NCBI RefSeq assembly: GCF_001931485.1
Contig: NZ_MSDV01000079.1
Span: forward strand, 1-64,000
Length of the DNA: 64,000 bases
Direction of reading: 5' to 3'
Origin: Burkholderia sp. SRS-W-2-2016
Lineage (GTDB): Bacteria > Pseudomonadota > Gammaproteobacteria > Burkholderiales > Burkholderiaceae
The translations under genes were made by a program, and so were the position numbers. Below the pieces are notes generated by a model that saw only the letters and a list, made by a program, of their open reading frames with translations, did not search any database and was not told where the DNA came from. Below, piece by piece: positions 17,883-27,004 of this stretch; within the stretch, counting starts at the first letter, position 1; each line of letters opens with the position of its first letter.

Positions 17883-19202
17883 ATGAGACGAATAGATCAT
17901 TTACCCGCCGACGACCGGTCCTGTGGCTGGTTTCATCTGAGCTCGCCGCGACAGCCGAACGCACCACACATCGGAACGACGTCGGCGCGCTGGGTCGTGG
18001 TCGGTGCGGGACTCACCGGCCTCGCGGCGGCGCGACAGATTGCGCTGCACTATCCGGACGATCCGGTTGTCCTCGTGGACGCGCAGGAAGTCGGCTATGG
18101 CGCGTCCGGACGGAACTCCGGATTCGCGATCGACTTGCCGCACGATATCGGCGCGCCCGATTACATCGGCGACCCCGCGACCGCGAGGATGAACCTGAAG
18201 CTGAACCAGGCAGCGCAGCAGATCATCCGCAGACTCGTGAGCGAGCACCGCATCGACTGCGATCTGATGGCGGTCGGCAAGTACCAGGCTGCCGTCGAGC
18301 CGCGCGGAATCGCTGTGCTCGATGCGTACCGCCGCGGACTCGAGAATCTCGGCGAGGCTTGCGAAGTGATTGCCGAAGACGATCTGCCGGAGCGGATCGG
18401 CACGCGCTTCTACAAGAAGGGCTTATTCACACCGGGCACCATGCTCCTGCAACCGGCCGCGCTGGTGAAGGGACTCGCGCGAAGTCTGCCGGAGAACGTC
18501 ACGCTGCATGAGTACACGCCGATCTCAAGCGTCGACTACGGCAGCAAAATTACGCTCGGGCATCAGCGCGGAAAGATCGTCGCCGACAAGCTGCTGCTGA
18601 CCAACAATGCTTTCGCGTCGAGTTTCGGTTTCCTGACGGGACGGCTGCTGCCGGTCTTCACCTACGCGAGCATCACGCGGGCTCTGACCGGCGAAGAGCA
18701 GGCGCGACTCGGCGGCCTGCCGGTCTGGGGCATCATTCCGGCCGACCCGTTCGGCAGTACGTTGCGACGCACTCCGGACAATCGTCTGCTGGTGCGCAAC
18801 AGCTTCAGCTTCAACGCGGACGGCCGCAGCCGGCAGCGCTGTCTGGAGCGGGCCGCGCAACGCCATCGCGCTTCGTTCGAACGGCGCTTCCCGATGTTGC
18901 CGAACGTCGGATTCGATTACACGTGGGGCGGCGCGATGTGCCTGTCGCGCAATCACATGGCGCACTTCGGTCAACTGGCGCCGAATGTCTATGGGGCACT
19001 GTGCTGCAATGGCCTGGGTATCACGCGCGGCACGATTACCGGCACGCTGCTCGCGGACTGGCTGGCCGGACAGCGCAATGAACTGATCGACTTCCTGCTG
19101 GCGTCGCCGGGACCGAACCGCAATCCACCCGACCCGTTTCTCTCCGCTGGCGTGAATCTGAACCTGATGGTCGGGCAGAGTCGCGCCGGTAAGGAAAGCT
19201 GA
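17883..19202 (+). CDS. DAO-family FAD-dependent amino-acid oxidoreductase
   Basis: 439 residues. Rossmann FAD-binding motif VVVGAGLTGLAAARQ near residue 40, the adjacent acidic strand VVLVDAQEVGYGASGRNSGF (ASGRNSG is typical of DadA/PuuB/GlyOx-type enzymes), and a C-terminal FAD contact around GLGITRGTITG. The N-terminal WFHLSSPRQP is unusual. Likely oxidises a secondary or primary amine of an amino acid to the imine. It forms a two-gene unit with the P5CR-like gene 24 bp downstream and is preceded by copy 2 of the shared element. ATG 17883 chosen as the first Met before the conserved region. Confidence 0.88.
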   Translation: MRRIDHLPADDRSCGWFHLSSPRQPNAPHIGTTSARWVVVGAGLTGLAAARQIALHYPDDPVVLVDAQEVGYGASGRNSGFAIDLPHDIGAPDYIGDPATARMNLKLNQAAQQIIRRLVSEHRIDCDLMAVGKYQAAVEPRGIAVLDAYRRGLENLGEACEVIAEDDLPERIGTRFYKKGLFTPGTMLLQPAALVKGLARSLPENVTLHEYTPISSVDYGSKITLGHQRGKIVADKLLLTNNAFASSFGFLTGRLLPVFTYASITRALTGEEQARLGGLPVWGIIPADPFGSTLRRTPDNRLLVRNSFSFNADGRSRQRCLERAAQRHRASFERRFPMLPNVGFDYTWGGAMCLSRNHMAHFGQLAPNVYGALCCNGLGITRGTITGTLLADWLAGQRNELIDFLLASPGPNRNPPDPFLSAGVNLNLMVGQSRAGKES

Positions 19203-19226
19203 AACCTCGTTACGGAAAACTTCGCC

Positions 19227-19997
19227 ATGATCAAGCTGGGAATTCTCGGTGTGGGAGATCTCACCGAAAAAATAGTGCGTGGCTTGCTGCGCGCAGCGCA
19301 CGCGCCGGAAATATTGTTGTCGCCGCGCAGTCACGACAAGGCACAGGCGCTGGCGCGGAAGTGCTCGTGCCGCTTGATGCCGGATAACCAGACAGTCGTC
19401 GATCACGCGGATATCGTGCTGGTGGGCGTGCGTCCGGCCCAATTGGCCGAGCTCGCGCAAGAGCTCGTGCTCAAGCCGAAGCAGAAGCTGATATCCGTCG
19501 TCGGCGGGGTGTCGGTCGATGAATTGAAGCGTCTGTTCGGGACCACCGAATGTGTGCGCGCGATGCTCTCCTACGCGGCCGAAATCAACCGCTCGACCGT
19601 AGCGATCTATCCCGACGAAGCCGATGCGCGCGCGCTGCTCGGTCCGCTCGGCAATCTGATTGCGCTCGCCAGCGAAACCCAGTTCGAACTGGCTACCGTG
19701 GGCGCATGCATGAATGGCTGGTTCTACTTTCTACTGCACGACCTGCAGCACTGGCTGGTCGAAAAAGGCTTGCCAGCGGACAGCGCTAGAGCGCTCGTAC
19801 TGAGCAGCGTAGAAGATTGTGCCGCCTATTCCAGACATCGCGGTGCGTCGTCGATGCAGGATCTCGGCCGCTCGATTGCGACGCAGGGCACCTTTACCGC
19901 ACAGGGTCTCGAAATGCTGGGACTGCATCAGACCAATGCGGCATGGAACGCCGCGTGCGAGGTCGTTTTCGATGCATTGATTGCCGGCGTCGAGTAA
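19227..19997 (+). CDS. pyrroline-5-carboxylate reductase-like protein
   Basis: 256 residues with the ProC layout: N-terminal NAD(P) motif LGILGVGDLTEKIVRGLL (GxGxxx with Asp in place of the usual Asn/Gly region), DIVLVGVRPAQ, ISVVGGVSVDELKR, and a helical C-terminal dimer domain. The ProC C-terminal signature (around SPGGTT in bona fide P5C reductases) is replaced by RHRGASSMQDLGRSI, so the substrate may not be P5C. Genes of this type next to amine oxidases probably reduce a cyclic or linear imine produced by the oxidase. Co-transcribed with the DAO gene. Confidence 0.75.
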   Translation: MIKLGILGVGDLTEKIVRGLLRAAHAPEILLSPRSHDKAQALARKCSCRLMPDNQTVVDHADIVLVGVRPAQLAELAQELVLKPKQKLISVVGGVSVDELKRLFGTTECVRAMLSYAAEINRSTVAIYPDEADARALLGPLGNLIALASETQFELATVGACMNGWFYFLLHDLQHWLVEKGLPADSARALVLSSVEDCAAYSRHRGASSMQDLGRSIATQGTFTAQGLEMLGLHQTNAAWNAACEVVFDALIAGVE

Positions 19998-20039
19998 CAC
20001 CTGAACGACCTGAACGGTCGTCGTCTACTTCCAGAAATA

Positions 20040-20068
20040 AACGCCGGGCAGGCAGGCTGACCGGCGTT
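20040..20068 (+). terminator. hairpin after the P5CR-like gene
   Basis: Inverted repeat AACGCCGG / CCGGCGTT with a 13-base loop, 43 bases after the stop codon, followed by CTCCATTT. A weak intrinsic terminator separating the DAO/P5CR unit from the MFS unit; it lies just upstream of copy 3 of the shared element. Confidence 0.5.
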
Positions 20069-20102
20069 CTCCATTTCCCCGCACTCGCGCACATTCCGTA
20101 AA

Positions 20103-20179
20103 TACCCTGAGTTGCCGCAACGTCACAGCAATTGCCTCATCCGTTATATGCAGGCTCCCCGACGGGATTCGATACTCGC
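20103..20179 (+). promoter_or_regulatory. shared 77-bp upstream element, copy 3
   Basis: Third copy with the same spacing: TACCC, CAAT, TTATATGC, 17 bases, TCGATACTCG. In this copy the central part contains the palindrome GCAATTGC and the left part TTGCCGCAA. It lies 156 bases before the MFS start codon at 20336, so this transcript has a long leader. No other gene is present between 19997 and 20336. Confidence 0.75.
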
Positions 20180-20335
20180 TACACCATGACGGTACTCGAC
20201 TCTTTAACCGCGCGAATTACGGCTAAAGAGCAGGCGCTTATTGCTATGGACCCGCGCCAAGTAAAACAAAGTACCCGATTGCTTTCAAGACGTCGGATCC
20301 GTAAGTCAAATCAGGTTTGTATGAAAGGAGACATC

Positions 20336-21670
20336 ATGTCCCAAGGCTACAAAATGTCGCTAGAGGATGCACCGCTAAATGGTTTCCATAAACGATTGAC
20401 GCTGTATTCATCGGCGGCGCCGTTTCTGGATGGTTATGTGCTCAGCATTATCGGCGTCGTAATGCTGCAACTGACCGAGGCACTCAAACTGACCGCACTA
20501 CAGCAAGGTCTGATTGCCGCTTCGCCGCTGATCGGTATGTTCCTCGGCGGATTCGTCGGCGGACTGTTCACCGACAAACTCGGACGGAAAGTGCTGTATC
20601 TGCTGGTGCTGGTTGCGCTCGGCCTGTTCTCGGCCACGCAGTTCTGGGTGAAGTCCGCGTGGGAGCTGGCTTTTCTGCGACTGCTGCTCGGCGTCGCGAT
20701 CGGCGCCGATCATCCGTTGGCCACCTCGCTACTCGCGGAGTTTCTACCCAAACGCCAGCGCGGCTCGCTGCTGGCCAGTCTCGTGATGATGTGGTTCGTC
20801 GGCGCGGGCGCGGCGTATGTGATCGGCGAGATCGTGCTGCGGGTAGGCGGTGCGGATGCATGGCGCTGGGCGCTCGCGAGCGCTGTGGTGCCCGCGGTTC
20901 TGTTCCTCGTGATGCGCGCAGGCACGCCGGAGTCGCCGCGCTGGCTGCTCAGCAAGGGCAGAGCGGCCGAGGCCGATCACGTGATCAAGCGCGTGTACGG
21001 CGAACACTATTCGATTCAGAACCTGCCGGAAAAGCAGCCGGAAAAGACCGCGTCGGTGTGGTCGCTGTTTCACAGCGCATACGGCAAGCGCATCCTGTTC
21101 GTCAGCGTGTTCTGGACCTGCTCGATCGTGCCGCAATTCGCTGTCTATGCGTTCGCGCCGACCATTCTGCGAACCATGGGGTTGACCGGATCGTGGGCGT
21201 CGTACGGCGCAGTGGCGATCACGCTGATGTTCGTATTCGGCTGTCTGCTCGCGGTGAAACTCGTGAATTCGCTCGGTCGCCGCAAGCTGCTGATTCACAG
21301 CTTTCTATGGTCGGGTCTCGCATTGTTACTGCTCGGCGTGTTTCCAGAAGGGCCGGCCTTGCTGACTTTGCTGCTGTTCGGTGCGTATGCGCTTTTTATC
21401 GGCGGCGCGCAGGTTCTTCAGTACGTCTATCCGAACGAGTTGTTCCCGACCGAGATTCGCGGCTCGGCGGTCGGTCTCGTTACGTCGCTGTCGAGAATCG
21501 GCGCGGCGGTAGGCACCTACCTGGTGCCGATGTCGCTGACTTCGATCGGCATTGCGAATACGATGTACGTAGCGTTCGCGATTTCCGTGCTGGGTCTGTG
21601 GGTCACGCTGGCGATGGCGCCCGAGACGCGTTCGATGGATCTTCATCACGCCGGCTCGCTGAGTCATTGA
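20336..21670 (+). CDS. MFS transporter
   Basis: 444 residues, 12 hydrophobic segments. The MFS loop 2-3 motif is GLFTDKLGRKVLY and the region RLLLGVAIGADHPLATSLLAEFLPKRQRG is typical of the sugar/aromatic-acid:H+ symporter branch. ATG 20336 is preceded by AAAGGAGACATC, an excellent ribosome-binding site, so the longer open frame from 20132 is rejected. It heads a unit with the proline-racemase-family gene (62 bp downstream) and the cupin gene, and carries the shared upstream element. Likely imports the unit's substrate, perhaps a hydroxyproline-like imino acid. Confidence 0.9.
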   Translation: MSQGYKMSLEDAPLNGFHKRLTLYSSAAPFLDGYVLSIIGVVMLQLTEALKLTALQQGLIAASPLIGMFLGGFVGGLFTDKLGRKVLYLLVLVALGLFSATQFWVKSAWELAFLRLLLGVAIGADHPLATSLLAEFLPKRQRGSLLASLVMMWFVGAGAAYVIGEIVLRVGGADAWRWALASAVVPAVLFLVMRAGTPESPRWLLSKGRAAEADHVIKRVYGEHYSIQNLPEKQPEKTASVWSLFHSAYGKRILFVSVFWTCSIVPQFAVYAFAPTILRTMGLTGSWASYGAVAITLMFVFGCLLAVKLVNSLGRRKLLIHSFLWSGLALLLLGVFPEGPALLTLLLFGAYALFIGGAQVLQYVYPNELFPTEIRGSAVGLVTSLSRIGAAVGTYLVPMSLTSIGIANTMYVAFAISVLGLWVTLAMAPETRSMDLHHAGSLSH

Positions 21671-21732
21671 GCGTAACCGTCCCGACCGCTCCATGCTGTT
21701 TTACGCAATTGCACGATATTCGAGGTGAAGAG

Positions 21733-22785
21733 ATGGGATTCAAACGAACGATCCATGCTGTCGATACGCATGCCGGTACGCCGATGCGCGTGATTACCGG
21801 TGGCGTGCCGCACATCCCCGGCAACAGCGTGTACGAGAAGATGAAATGGCTGGAGGAGAACGACGATCAGTTGCGCAAGCTGATGCTGCGCGAGCCGCGC
21901 GGCTATCCGGCGCACTGCTGCAACATCATCGTGCCGCCGACGCATCCGGAGGCGCACGCCGGCTACATCATCATGGAGCAGATCGAATACCCGGTGATGT
22001 CGGGCGGCAACACGATTTCCGTCGTTACGGTGCTGCTCGAAATGGGCATGCTGCCGATGCACGAACCGGTCACCGAACTCGTTCTCGAAGCGCCCGCCGG
22101 TTTGATCCGTGTTAAAGCCGAATGCAAGGACGGCAAGGTCAAGAGCGTGACGTTCCGCAATGTCCCCGCGTTCGCCGCGCATCTCGATGCGGTCATCGAC
22201 GTCCCGCATCTGGGCAAGGTGACGGTCGACGTGGGCTGGGGCGGGATGTTCTACGTGATTGCCGACGTTCGGCAGTTCAAGGGTCTGCAACTGATTCCGC
22301 AGCACGGCGCGGAGATCGCGCGCGTTTCCGCGATGATCCGGCAGGCCGCGATCGAACAGCTGCCGGTCGCGCATCCCGACTACCCGGGCGTCGGCATTAC
22401 GATTACGCAGCTGTCCGGTCCGACCGACGACCCGAACGCGGATTGGCGCAACGTGGTGACGATGGCCTCGGGCGAATTCTCCTGGGACGATCCGACCACG
22501 TGGACCGGTGCGCTCGACCGCTGCCCGTGCGGGACCGGTACCTGCGCGAAGATGGCCGTGTTGCATGCGAAGGGCGAATTGCCGCTGAACCGGGATTTTC
22601 GTCACCAGGGAATCGTCGGCAACGTGTACACCGGCCGGCTCGTCGAAGAGACCACGATCGGCGAGAAGCGCGCGGTGGTGCCGACCGTGTCGGGAACCAG
22701 CTGGATTTATGGCCTGAATACCTACGTTCTCGACCACGACGACCCGTTCACCGAAGGCTTTACGGTCGGCGATATCTGGGCTTGA
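21733..22785 (+). CDS. proline racemase-superfamily enzyme with Ser/Cys active site
   Basis: 350 residues, the length of proline racemase, 4-hydroxyproline epimerase and trans-3-hydroxyproline dehydratase. The first active-site motif reads PVMSGGNTISV (Ser90 in place of the catalytic Cys, and Gly-Asn in place of the usual His-Gly), while the second is DRCPCGTGTCA with Cys266 present. Members with Ser/Cys or Cys/Thr pairs are known to be epimerases or dehydratases rather than proline racemases. Nearby DAO, OCD-family and aldehyde dehydrogenase genes fit hydroxyproline-type catabolism, but the pyrroline-4-hydroxy-2-carboxylate deaminase of the classic route is absent from the window. Confidence 0.85.
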   Translation: MGFKRTIHAVDTHAGTPMRVITGGVPHIPGNSVYEKMKWLEENDDQLRKLMLREPRGYPAHCCNIIVPPTHPEAHAGYIIMEQIEYPVMSGGNTISVVTVLLEMGMLPMHEPVTELVLEAPAGLIRVKAECKDGKVKSVTFRNVPAFAAHLDAVIDVPHLGKVTVDVGWGGMFYVIADVRQFKGLQLIPQHGAEIARVSAMIRQAAIEQLPVAHPDYPGVGITITQLSGPTDDPNADWRNVVTMASGEFSWDDPTTWTGALDRCPCGTGTCAKMAVLHAKGELPLNRDFRHQGIVGNVYTGRLVEETTIGEKRAVVPTVSGTSWIYGLNTYVLDHDDPFTEGFTVGDIWA

Positions 22786-22919
22786 TGGCGGCCAGGCATC
22801 GATCAATCCAGTTCTACGCGAGACCGGCGCTCACCATTTAACCGGTCTCGAATCCCGATTACCCATTACATGGCGCTGCCGACTTTTGGTCCAGCGCCTT
22901 TCCTTGTGAGGTTCATCTC

Positions 22920-23270
22920 TTGACTCAAGTCCTTACCGTTATCCGCGCGGCCGAACGCGCGGTCGTGGATACGCTGCAACCCGCCAAATTGCCGATGGGC
23001 GAACCGGTCGCGAAACAGGGCACCGCGCAGCATCAGGAAGCCGCCGATATCGGCGCGAGCGTCGGTGTGTGGGAGAGCTCACCCGGTCGATTCCGCCGCC
23101 ATCTGAAGAACCGCGAATTCAGTCACATCGTCAGCGGTAGGTGCGTTTTTACGCCGGACGGCGGCGAGCCGGTCGAACTGCGTGCGGGCGATGCGGTGCT
23201 GTTTCCCGCTAACTGTGAAGGCGTTTGGGATATTCGTGAGACGCTGCGCAAGACCTACGTGCTGTTCTGA
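22920..23270 (+). CDS. cupin domain-containing protein
   Basis: 116 residues of the COG3450-type single cupin: SVGVWESSPGRFRRHLKNREFSHIVSG, then FTPDGGEPVELRAGDAVLFPANCEGVWDI. The start is a TTG at 22920 preceded by GTGAGG. It ends the MFS/racemase unit (134 bp gap) and lies convergent with the GlxA-type regulator. Such cupins often sit in amino-acid catabolic operons; they may be isomerases or ligand-binding accessory proteins. No reaction assigned. Confidence 0.82.
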   Translation: MTQVLTVIRAAERAVVDTLQPAKLPMGEPVAKQGTAQHQEAADIGASVGVWESSPGRFRRHLKNREFSHIVSGRCVFTPDGGEPVELRAGDAVLFPANCEGVWDIRETLRKTYVLF

Positions 23271-23316
23271 TTCGCGCGTCCCGACGCGTGGCCCCGAGAA
23301 GGGATGGGCCCACGCG

Positions 23317-24363
23317 TCAGGTCGCCACCAACAGCCGCTCCACCTCGTGCCGGCGCTTGCGATAAACCGACGGCGTTTCTCCGTACTGCTTGCGAAACCA
23401 CAGAATGAAGTGCGATGCGTCCGAGAAGCCCGCTTCCAATGCAATGGTCGTCACGTTGCGGCTGGTGTCCGCCAGTTGTTTGCGCGCGTATTCGAGGCGC
23501 AGTTTGCGCCAGTAGTTCGCGGGTGCGTCGTTGGTATTGCTCAGGAACGCGCGATGCAACTGCCGCGGGCTGGTGCCCGCATGCTCGGCGACCTCCGACA
23601 GCGTCGCGGCCGAGCCGAGATTCGCGCGCATGAACGCAATCGCTTTACGCACGATCTCGTCGTGATACACGTGCGGCTCATGATCGGCGTCGCGTTCGGC
23701 CGATTTGTCGAGCGTCGCATCGGCGAGCAGGTATTTGAGGCCCTTTTGCGCGCGGACTTCGCCGCAGTGGCGCCGGATCATGCCGGCGGCCAGATCGATC
23801 GCGGTGCCGCCCGGGCAGGTAATGATCCCTTCGTCGTCCACGAAGCTCCTGTCGATCAAGGCGGTGGCCTTCGGAAACCGCTGGGTGAACTCGTCGCGAA
23901 TCGTGAAGTGGACCGCGCAGCGCCGGCCGTCGAGCAAGCCTGCTTTACCCAGCACGAAAGAGCCGGAGCACAGCGCAATGATCGGGATACCGGCCGCGTG
24001 GACCTTGCGCAACGCGTCGAGCAGCCACGCCGGTGGGTCGCGCGTTTCGCCGAGCAGGCCGCCGGCGATCACGATGTAATCGTAGAGTTCGAGTTGCGCG
24101 AGCGGTTTGGTGGGCAGGATCGGCATCCCGCAACTCGCGGTGATCGGCTGATCGTTGCAGGTCATCCAGTCCCACTGACAGTAGATTTGCCGGCTCCGGA
24201 ACGACTTGTCCGCGGCAAACCTCAGCGAATCGACCAGGCCGGCGACAGGCACCAGCGTGAACTGATTCATCAGGATGAAGCCGACTCGAAGATCGGGCCG
24301 CGCGGGCGGCGTTTCTTCGGAATCGTCGGTCGTGTCTCCAGCGTATTCGTCTTGTGTATTCAT
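23317..24363 (-). CDS. GlxA-family transcriptional regulator (DJ-1/PfpI plus AraC HTH)
   Basis: 348 residues. An N-terminal class-I glutamine-amidotransferase-like domain (VGFILMNQFTLVPVAGLVDSLRFA, DYIVIAGGLL, IIALCSGSFVLGKAGLL) is followed by a C-terminal AraC-type double HTH (LSEVAEHAGTSPRQLHRAFL, NVTTIALEAGFSDASHFILWFRKQYGETPSVYR). Proteins of this type control arginine, glycine-betaine, carnitine and choline catabolism. It is divergent from the second DAO gene (about 250 bp between starts), which it probably regulates together with the downstream dehydrogenases. Confidence 0.92.
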   Translation of the reverse strand: MNTQDEYAGDTTDDSEETPPARPDLRVGFILMNQFTLVPVAGLVDSLRFAADKSFRSRQIYCQWDWMTCNDQPITASCGMPILPTKPLAQLELYDYIVIAGGLLGETRDPPAWLLDALRKVHAAGIPIIALCSGSFVLGKAGLLDGRRCAVHFTIRDEFTQRFPKATALIDRSFVDDEGIITCPGGTAIDLAAGMIRRHCGEVRAQKGLKYLLADATLDKSAERDADHEPHVYHDEIVRKAIAFMRANLGSAATLSEVAEHAGTSPRQLHRAFLSNTNDAPANYWRKLRLEYARKQLADTSRNVTTIALEAGFSDASHFILWFRKQYGETPSVYRKRRHEVERLLVAT

Positions 24364-24614
24364 CGCTCATCCTTGGAAAGATGAGAAACCGGCATGCCGT
24401 ATTGACCCAGTATAGGAGTTCGCCGCTGTCTTGTATGTTGCAAAAAGACCGGAAAATATAACATCCGTGCCACGCGTGTCGACGCTGCCGATTCACCTCC
24501 AACGCTCAGGGAAAGCCCTGGTGCGTCGCTGACGGCGCATCCTGGGAATTGTCCGCGTCGTCATAGCGAGCTTTGGACGGCAACCGGAAAATCGGCCCCT
24601 ATGTTGGATATTTA

Positions 24615-26027
24615 ATGGGGCAAAACGACATGTATAGAGGTTTCTGGTACGCACAGGCGCTCGATCTCGACTGTGCGCTGGCACCGCCCCTCGAAGAGAC
24701 GACGCAGGCCGACGTCTGCATCATCGGCGGCGGTTTCCTGGGGCTGTGGTCCGCGATCCGGATGAAGAAAGCCAATCCGCGTCTGGATGTGGTGATCATC
24801 GAAAAGGATCGCTGCGGCTCGGGAGCCAGTGGGCGCAACGGTGGGCTCGCCAATAACTGGTGGGCAAAATATCTGTCGCTGATGAGTATCTGCGGCGAAG
24901 CCGAAGCGCGGCGCATTTGCGAGGCGGCGCAATCCGCGATCGACGAAATCGGCAACTTCTGCCGTGAACACGGGATCGACGCGCAGTACCGCAAAGACGG
25001 CTGGCTGTGGACCGCCAGCAATCGGCGCCAACACAATTCGTGGCGGGTGCTGACCGAGAGTCTGGAGAAGTACAACGCGAACCCGTTCCGCGAGCTGTCC
25101 GCCGACGACGCGCGCCAGAAGTCCGGCTCACCGCGCACGCTATCTGGCATCTTCGATCCGAATGCGGCGACCGTGCAGCCCGCGATGCTCTCGCGCGGAC
25201 TGCGCCGGGTCGCGCTCGAATTGGGCGTGCGGATCTATGAAAAGACCCCGCTCACGCGACTCGAGCGCAGCAAGCCGCCGATCGTGCACACGCCGCGCGG
25301 GCAGATCCGCGCGAAAAAAGTCGTGATTGCGATGAACGCTTGGGGCGCGCAGTTCCCCGAACTGAAGCGAATGATCGTCGTGATGTCGAGCGACATGATT
25401 GCCACCGCGCCGGTCAAGGCGCGTCTGGACGCGGCCGGCCTGAAGGACGGCGTGTGCGTGACCGATTCGCGCACCGTGCTCAACTACTGGCGCAATACGC
25501 CGGACGGCCGCATCGTGTTCGGCAAGCCGCTCGGTCAGTTCGCGTTCGCGTCGAAGATCGGCACGCTATACGACCGGCCGTGTCCGGCCGCGGACGGTAT
25601 CACCAGGGAACTGCGTTCGTTCTACCCGCAACTGGCGGACGTGCCGGTCGTCAGCAGTTGGACCGGGCCACTCGACCGCGCGATGAAAGGACTACCGAAC
25701 TTCGGTTATCTCGGCGGCCATCGCGACATCGTGTTCGGCATCGGCTTTTCCGGCAATGGCGTCGCCACCACCGTGTTCGCGAGCCGGATCATCAAGTCGC
25801 TGGTGCTGGAGGCCAACGACGAATGGTCGAACTGCGGGCTCGTCGAACAGAAGATGAAGCTGTTGCCGCCGGAGCCGTTCCGCTTCGTCGGCGCGCGCAT
25901 GGTGCGCAATGCGCTGGTGAAAAAAGAGTCGCTGGAAGACCTCGACCGCGATGCGAATGCGCTGACCAACTTCCTCACGTCGCTCGCGCCGGCCGGTTAT
26001 GTACCGAAGAAAGTCGTCAAGGGATGA
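24615..26027 (+). CDS. FAD-dependent oxidoreductase, DAO family
   Basis: About 470 residues. Dinucleotide motif VCIIGGGFLGLWSAIRM, the strand VVIIEKDRCGSGASGRNGG (as in gamma-glutamylputrescine and glycine-oxidase-like enzymes), and a C-terminal GIGFSGNGVATTVFASRII FAD contact. Likely oxidises an amino-compound to imine or aldehyde. It leads an operon with a D-2-hydroxyacid dehydrogenase and an aldehyde dehydrogenase. ATG 24615 and ATG 24630 (with GGGG 9 bases upstream) are both possible starts; the conserved sequence begins at MYRGFWY, i.e. 24630. Confidence 0.87.
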   Translation: MGQNDMYRGFWYAQALDLDCALAPPLEETTQADVCIIGGGFLGLWSAIRMKKANPRLDVVIIEKDRCGSGASGRNGGLANNWWAKYLSLMSICGEAEARRICEAAQSAIDEIGNFCREHGIDAQYRKDGWLWTASNRRQHNSWRVLTESLEKYNANPFRELSADDARQKSGSPRTLSGIFDPNAATVQPAMLSRGLRRVALELGVRIYEKTPLTRLERSKPPIVHTPRGQIRAKKVVIAMNAWGAQFPELKRMIVVMSSDMIATAPVKARLDAAGLKDGVCVTDSRTVLNYWRNTPDGRIVFGKPLGQFAFASKIGTLYDRPCPAADGITRELRSFYPQLADVPVVSSWTGPLDRAMKGLPNFGYLGGHRDIVFGIGFSGNGVATTVFASRIIKSLVLEANDEWSNCGLVEQKMKLLPPEPFRFVGARMVRNALVKKESLEDLDRDANALTNFLTSLAPAGYVPKKVVKG

Positions 26028-26029
26028 TC

Positions 26030-27004
26030 ATGCCGCATCACGTTGTTTTTCTCGACAATGAGGGCATCGCGCCTTCGGTGAAAGTACCGCAACTACCGTT
26101 CGACCACACGTGGGCAAGCCACCGCTATACGACGCCGCAAGACGTCGTGGCGCGGCTGCGCGATGCGACCGTCGCGCTAACCTGTAGCGTGCCGTTGCGC
26201 GCCGCGGACTTGTGCCAGTTGCCGAAGCTGCGAATGATCTCGCTGGCGCTGACCGGCACCGACATCGTCGATCTCGATTACTGCCGCGAGCACGATATCG
26301 TCGTGACCAATGTCCCCGGCTATGCGGCGAACACCGTTGCCGAACATACGATTGCGATGATGTTCGAATTGCTGCGCAAGCCGTCCAGCTACCATCGGCT
26401 GCTGCAGAAAATCCATCGGCGCGAACAGCCGCCGCGCAACATCTATTTCGATTTCCGCATCCGCGATGTCGGCGGCAAGTCGCTCGGGATCATCGGCAAC
26501 GGCGTGATCGCGCGGCGTCTCGCCGAACTGGCACGCGGTCTCGGCATGAAGGTCTGGTTCTCCGACAAGGGCGGCGAGTTCAGCGGCCCCGAGTTCTTGC
26601 CGCTGCCGCAACTGCTGGCTCGCAGCGACGTGCTGTCGCTGAACGTGCCGCTCACCGACGAAACCCGCGACATGCTAGGCGCGAAAGAACTCGGCCAGAT
26701 GAAACGCGACGCGATTCTGATCAACACCGCGCGAGGCGGTGTCGTGAACGAAGCGGCGCTGATCGATGCGGTGCTGAACGGCACGATCGGCGGCGCGGCG
26801 CTCGATGTTCTCGTCAACGAACCGGTGGACCCCGACGACCCGATCTTCCGGCTCATCGATCACGACAACTTCATTCTCAATCCGCACGTTGCGTGGAGCA
26901 GTGAAGACGCGATGCAAGGTCTGATCGACAAGGCACTCGACAATATCGTCCAGTTCGCGAACGGTAAGACTCCTGAGTATTCTGTCCAGAAGGTATCCGC
27001 ATGA
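26030..27004 (+). CDS. D-isomer specific 2-hydroxyacid dehydrogenase
   Basis: 324 residues, normal length. NAD-binding GIIGNGVIARRLAELARGLGM, the catalytic Arg in NTARGGVVNEAAL, Glu in VLVNEPVDPDD and the catalytic His in LNPHVAWSS are all present. Reduces a 2-ketoacid (glycerate/hydroxypyruvate-reductase subgroup) or runs in reverse. The ATG pair at 26024 and 26030 overlaps the upstream stop; AAGGG fits 26030 best. It overlaps the next gene by an ATGA junction. Its product would be a substrate type for the YdiJ-like enzyme encoded at 14697, though this link is speculative. Confidence 0.88.
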   Translation: MPHHVVFLDNEGIAPSVKVPQLPFDHTWASHRYTTPQDVVARLRDATVALTCSVPLRAADLCQLPKLRMISLALTGTDIVDLDYCREHDIVVTNVPGYAANTVAEHTIAMMFELLRKPSSYHRLLQKIHRREQPPRNIYFDFRIRDVGGKSLGIIGNGVIARRLAELARGLGMKVWFSDKGGEFSGPEFLPLPQLLARSDVLSLNVPLTDETRDMLGAKELGQMKRDAILINTARGGVVNEAALIDAVLNGTIGGAALDVLVNEPVDPDDPIFRLIDHDNFILNPHVAWSSEDAMQGLIDKALDNIVQFANGKTPEYSVQKVSA

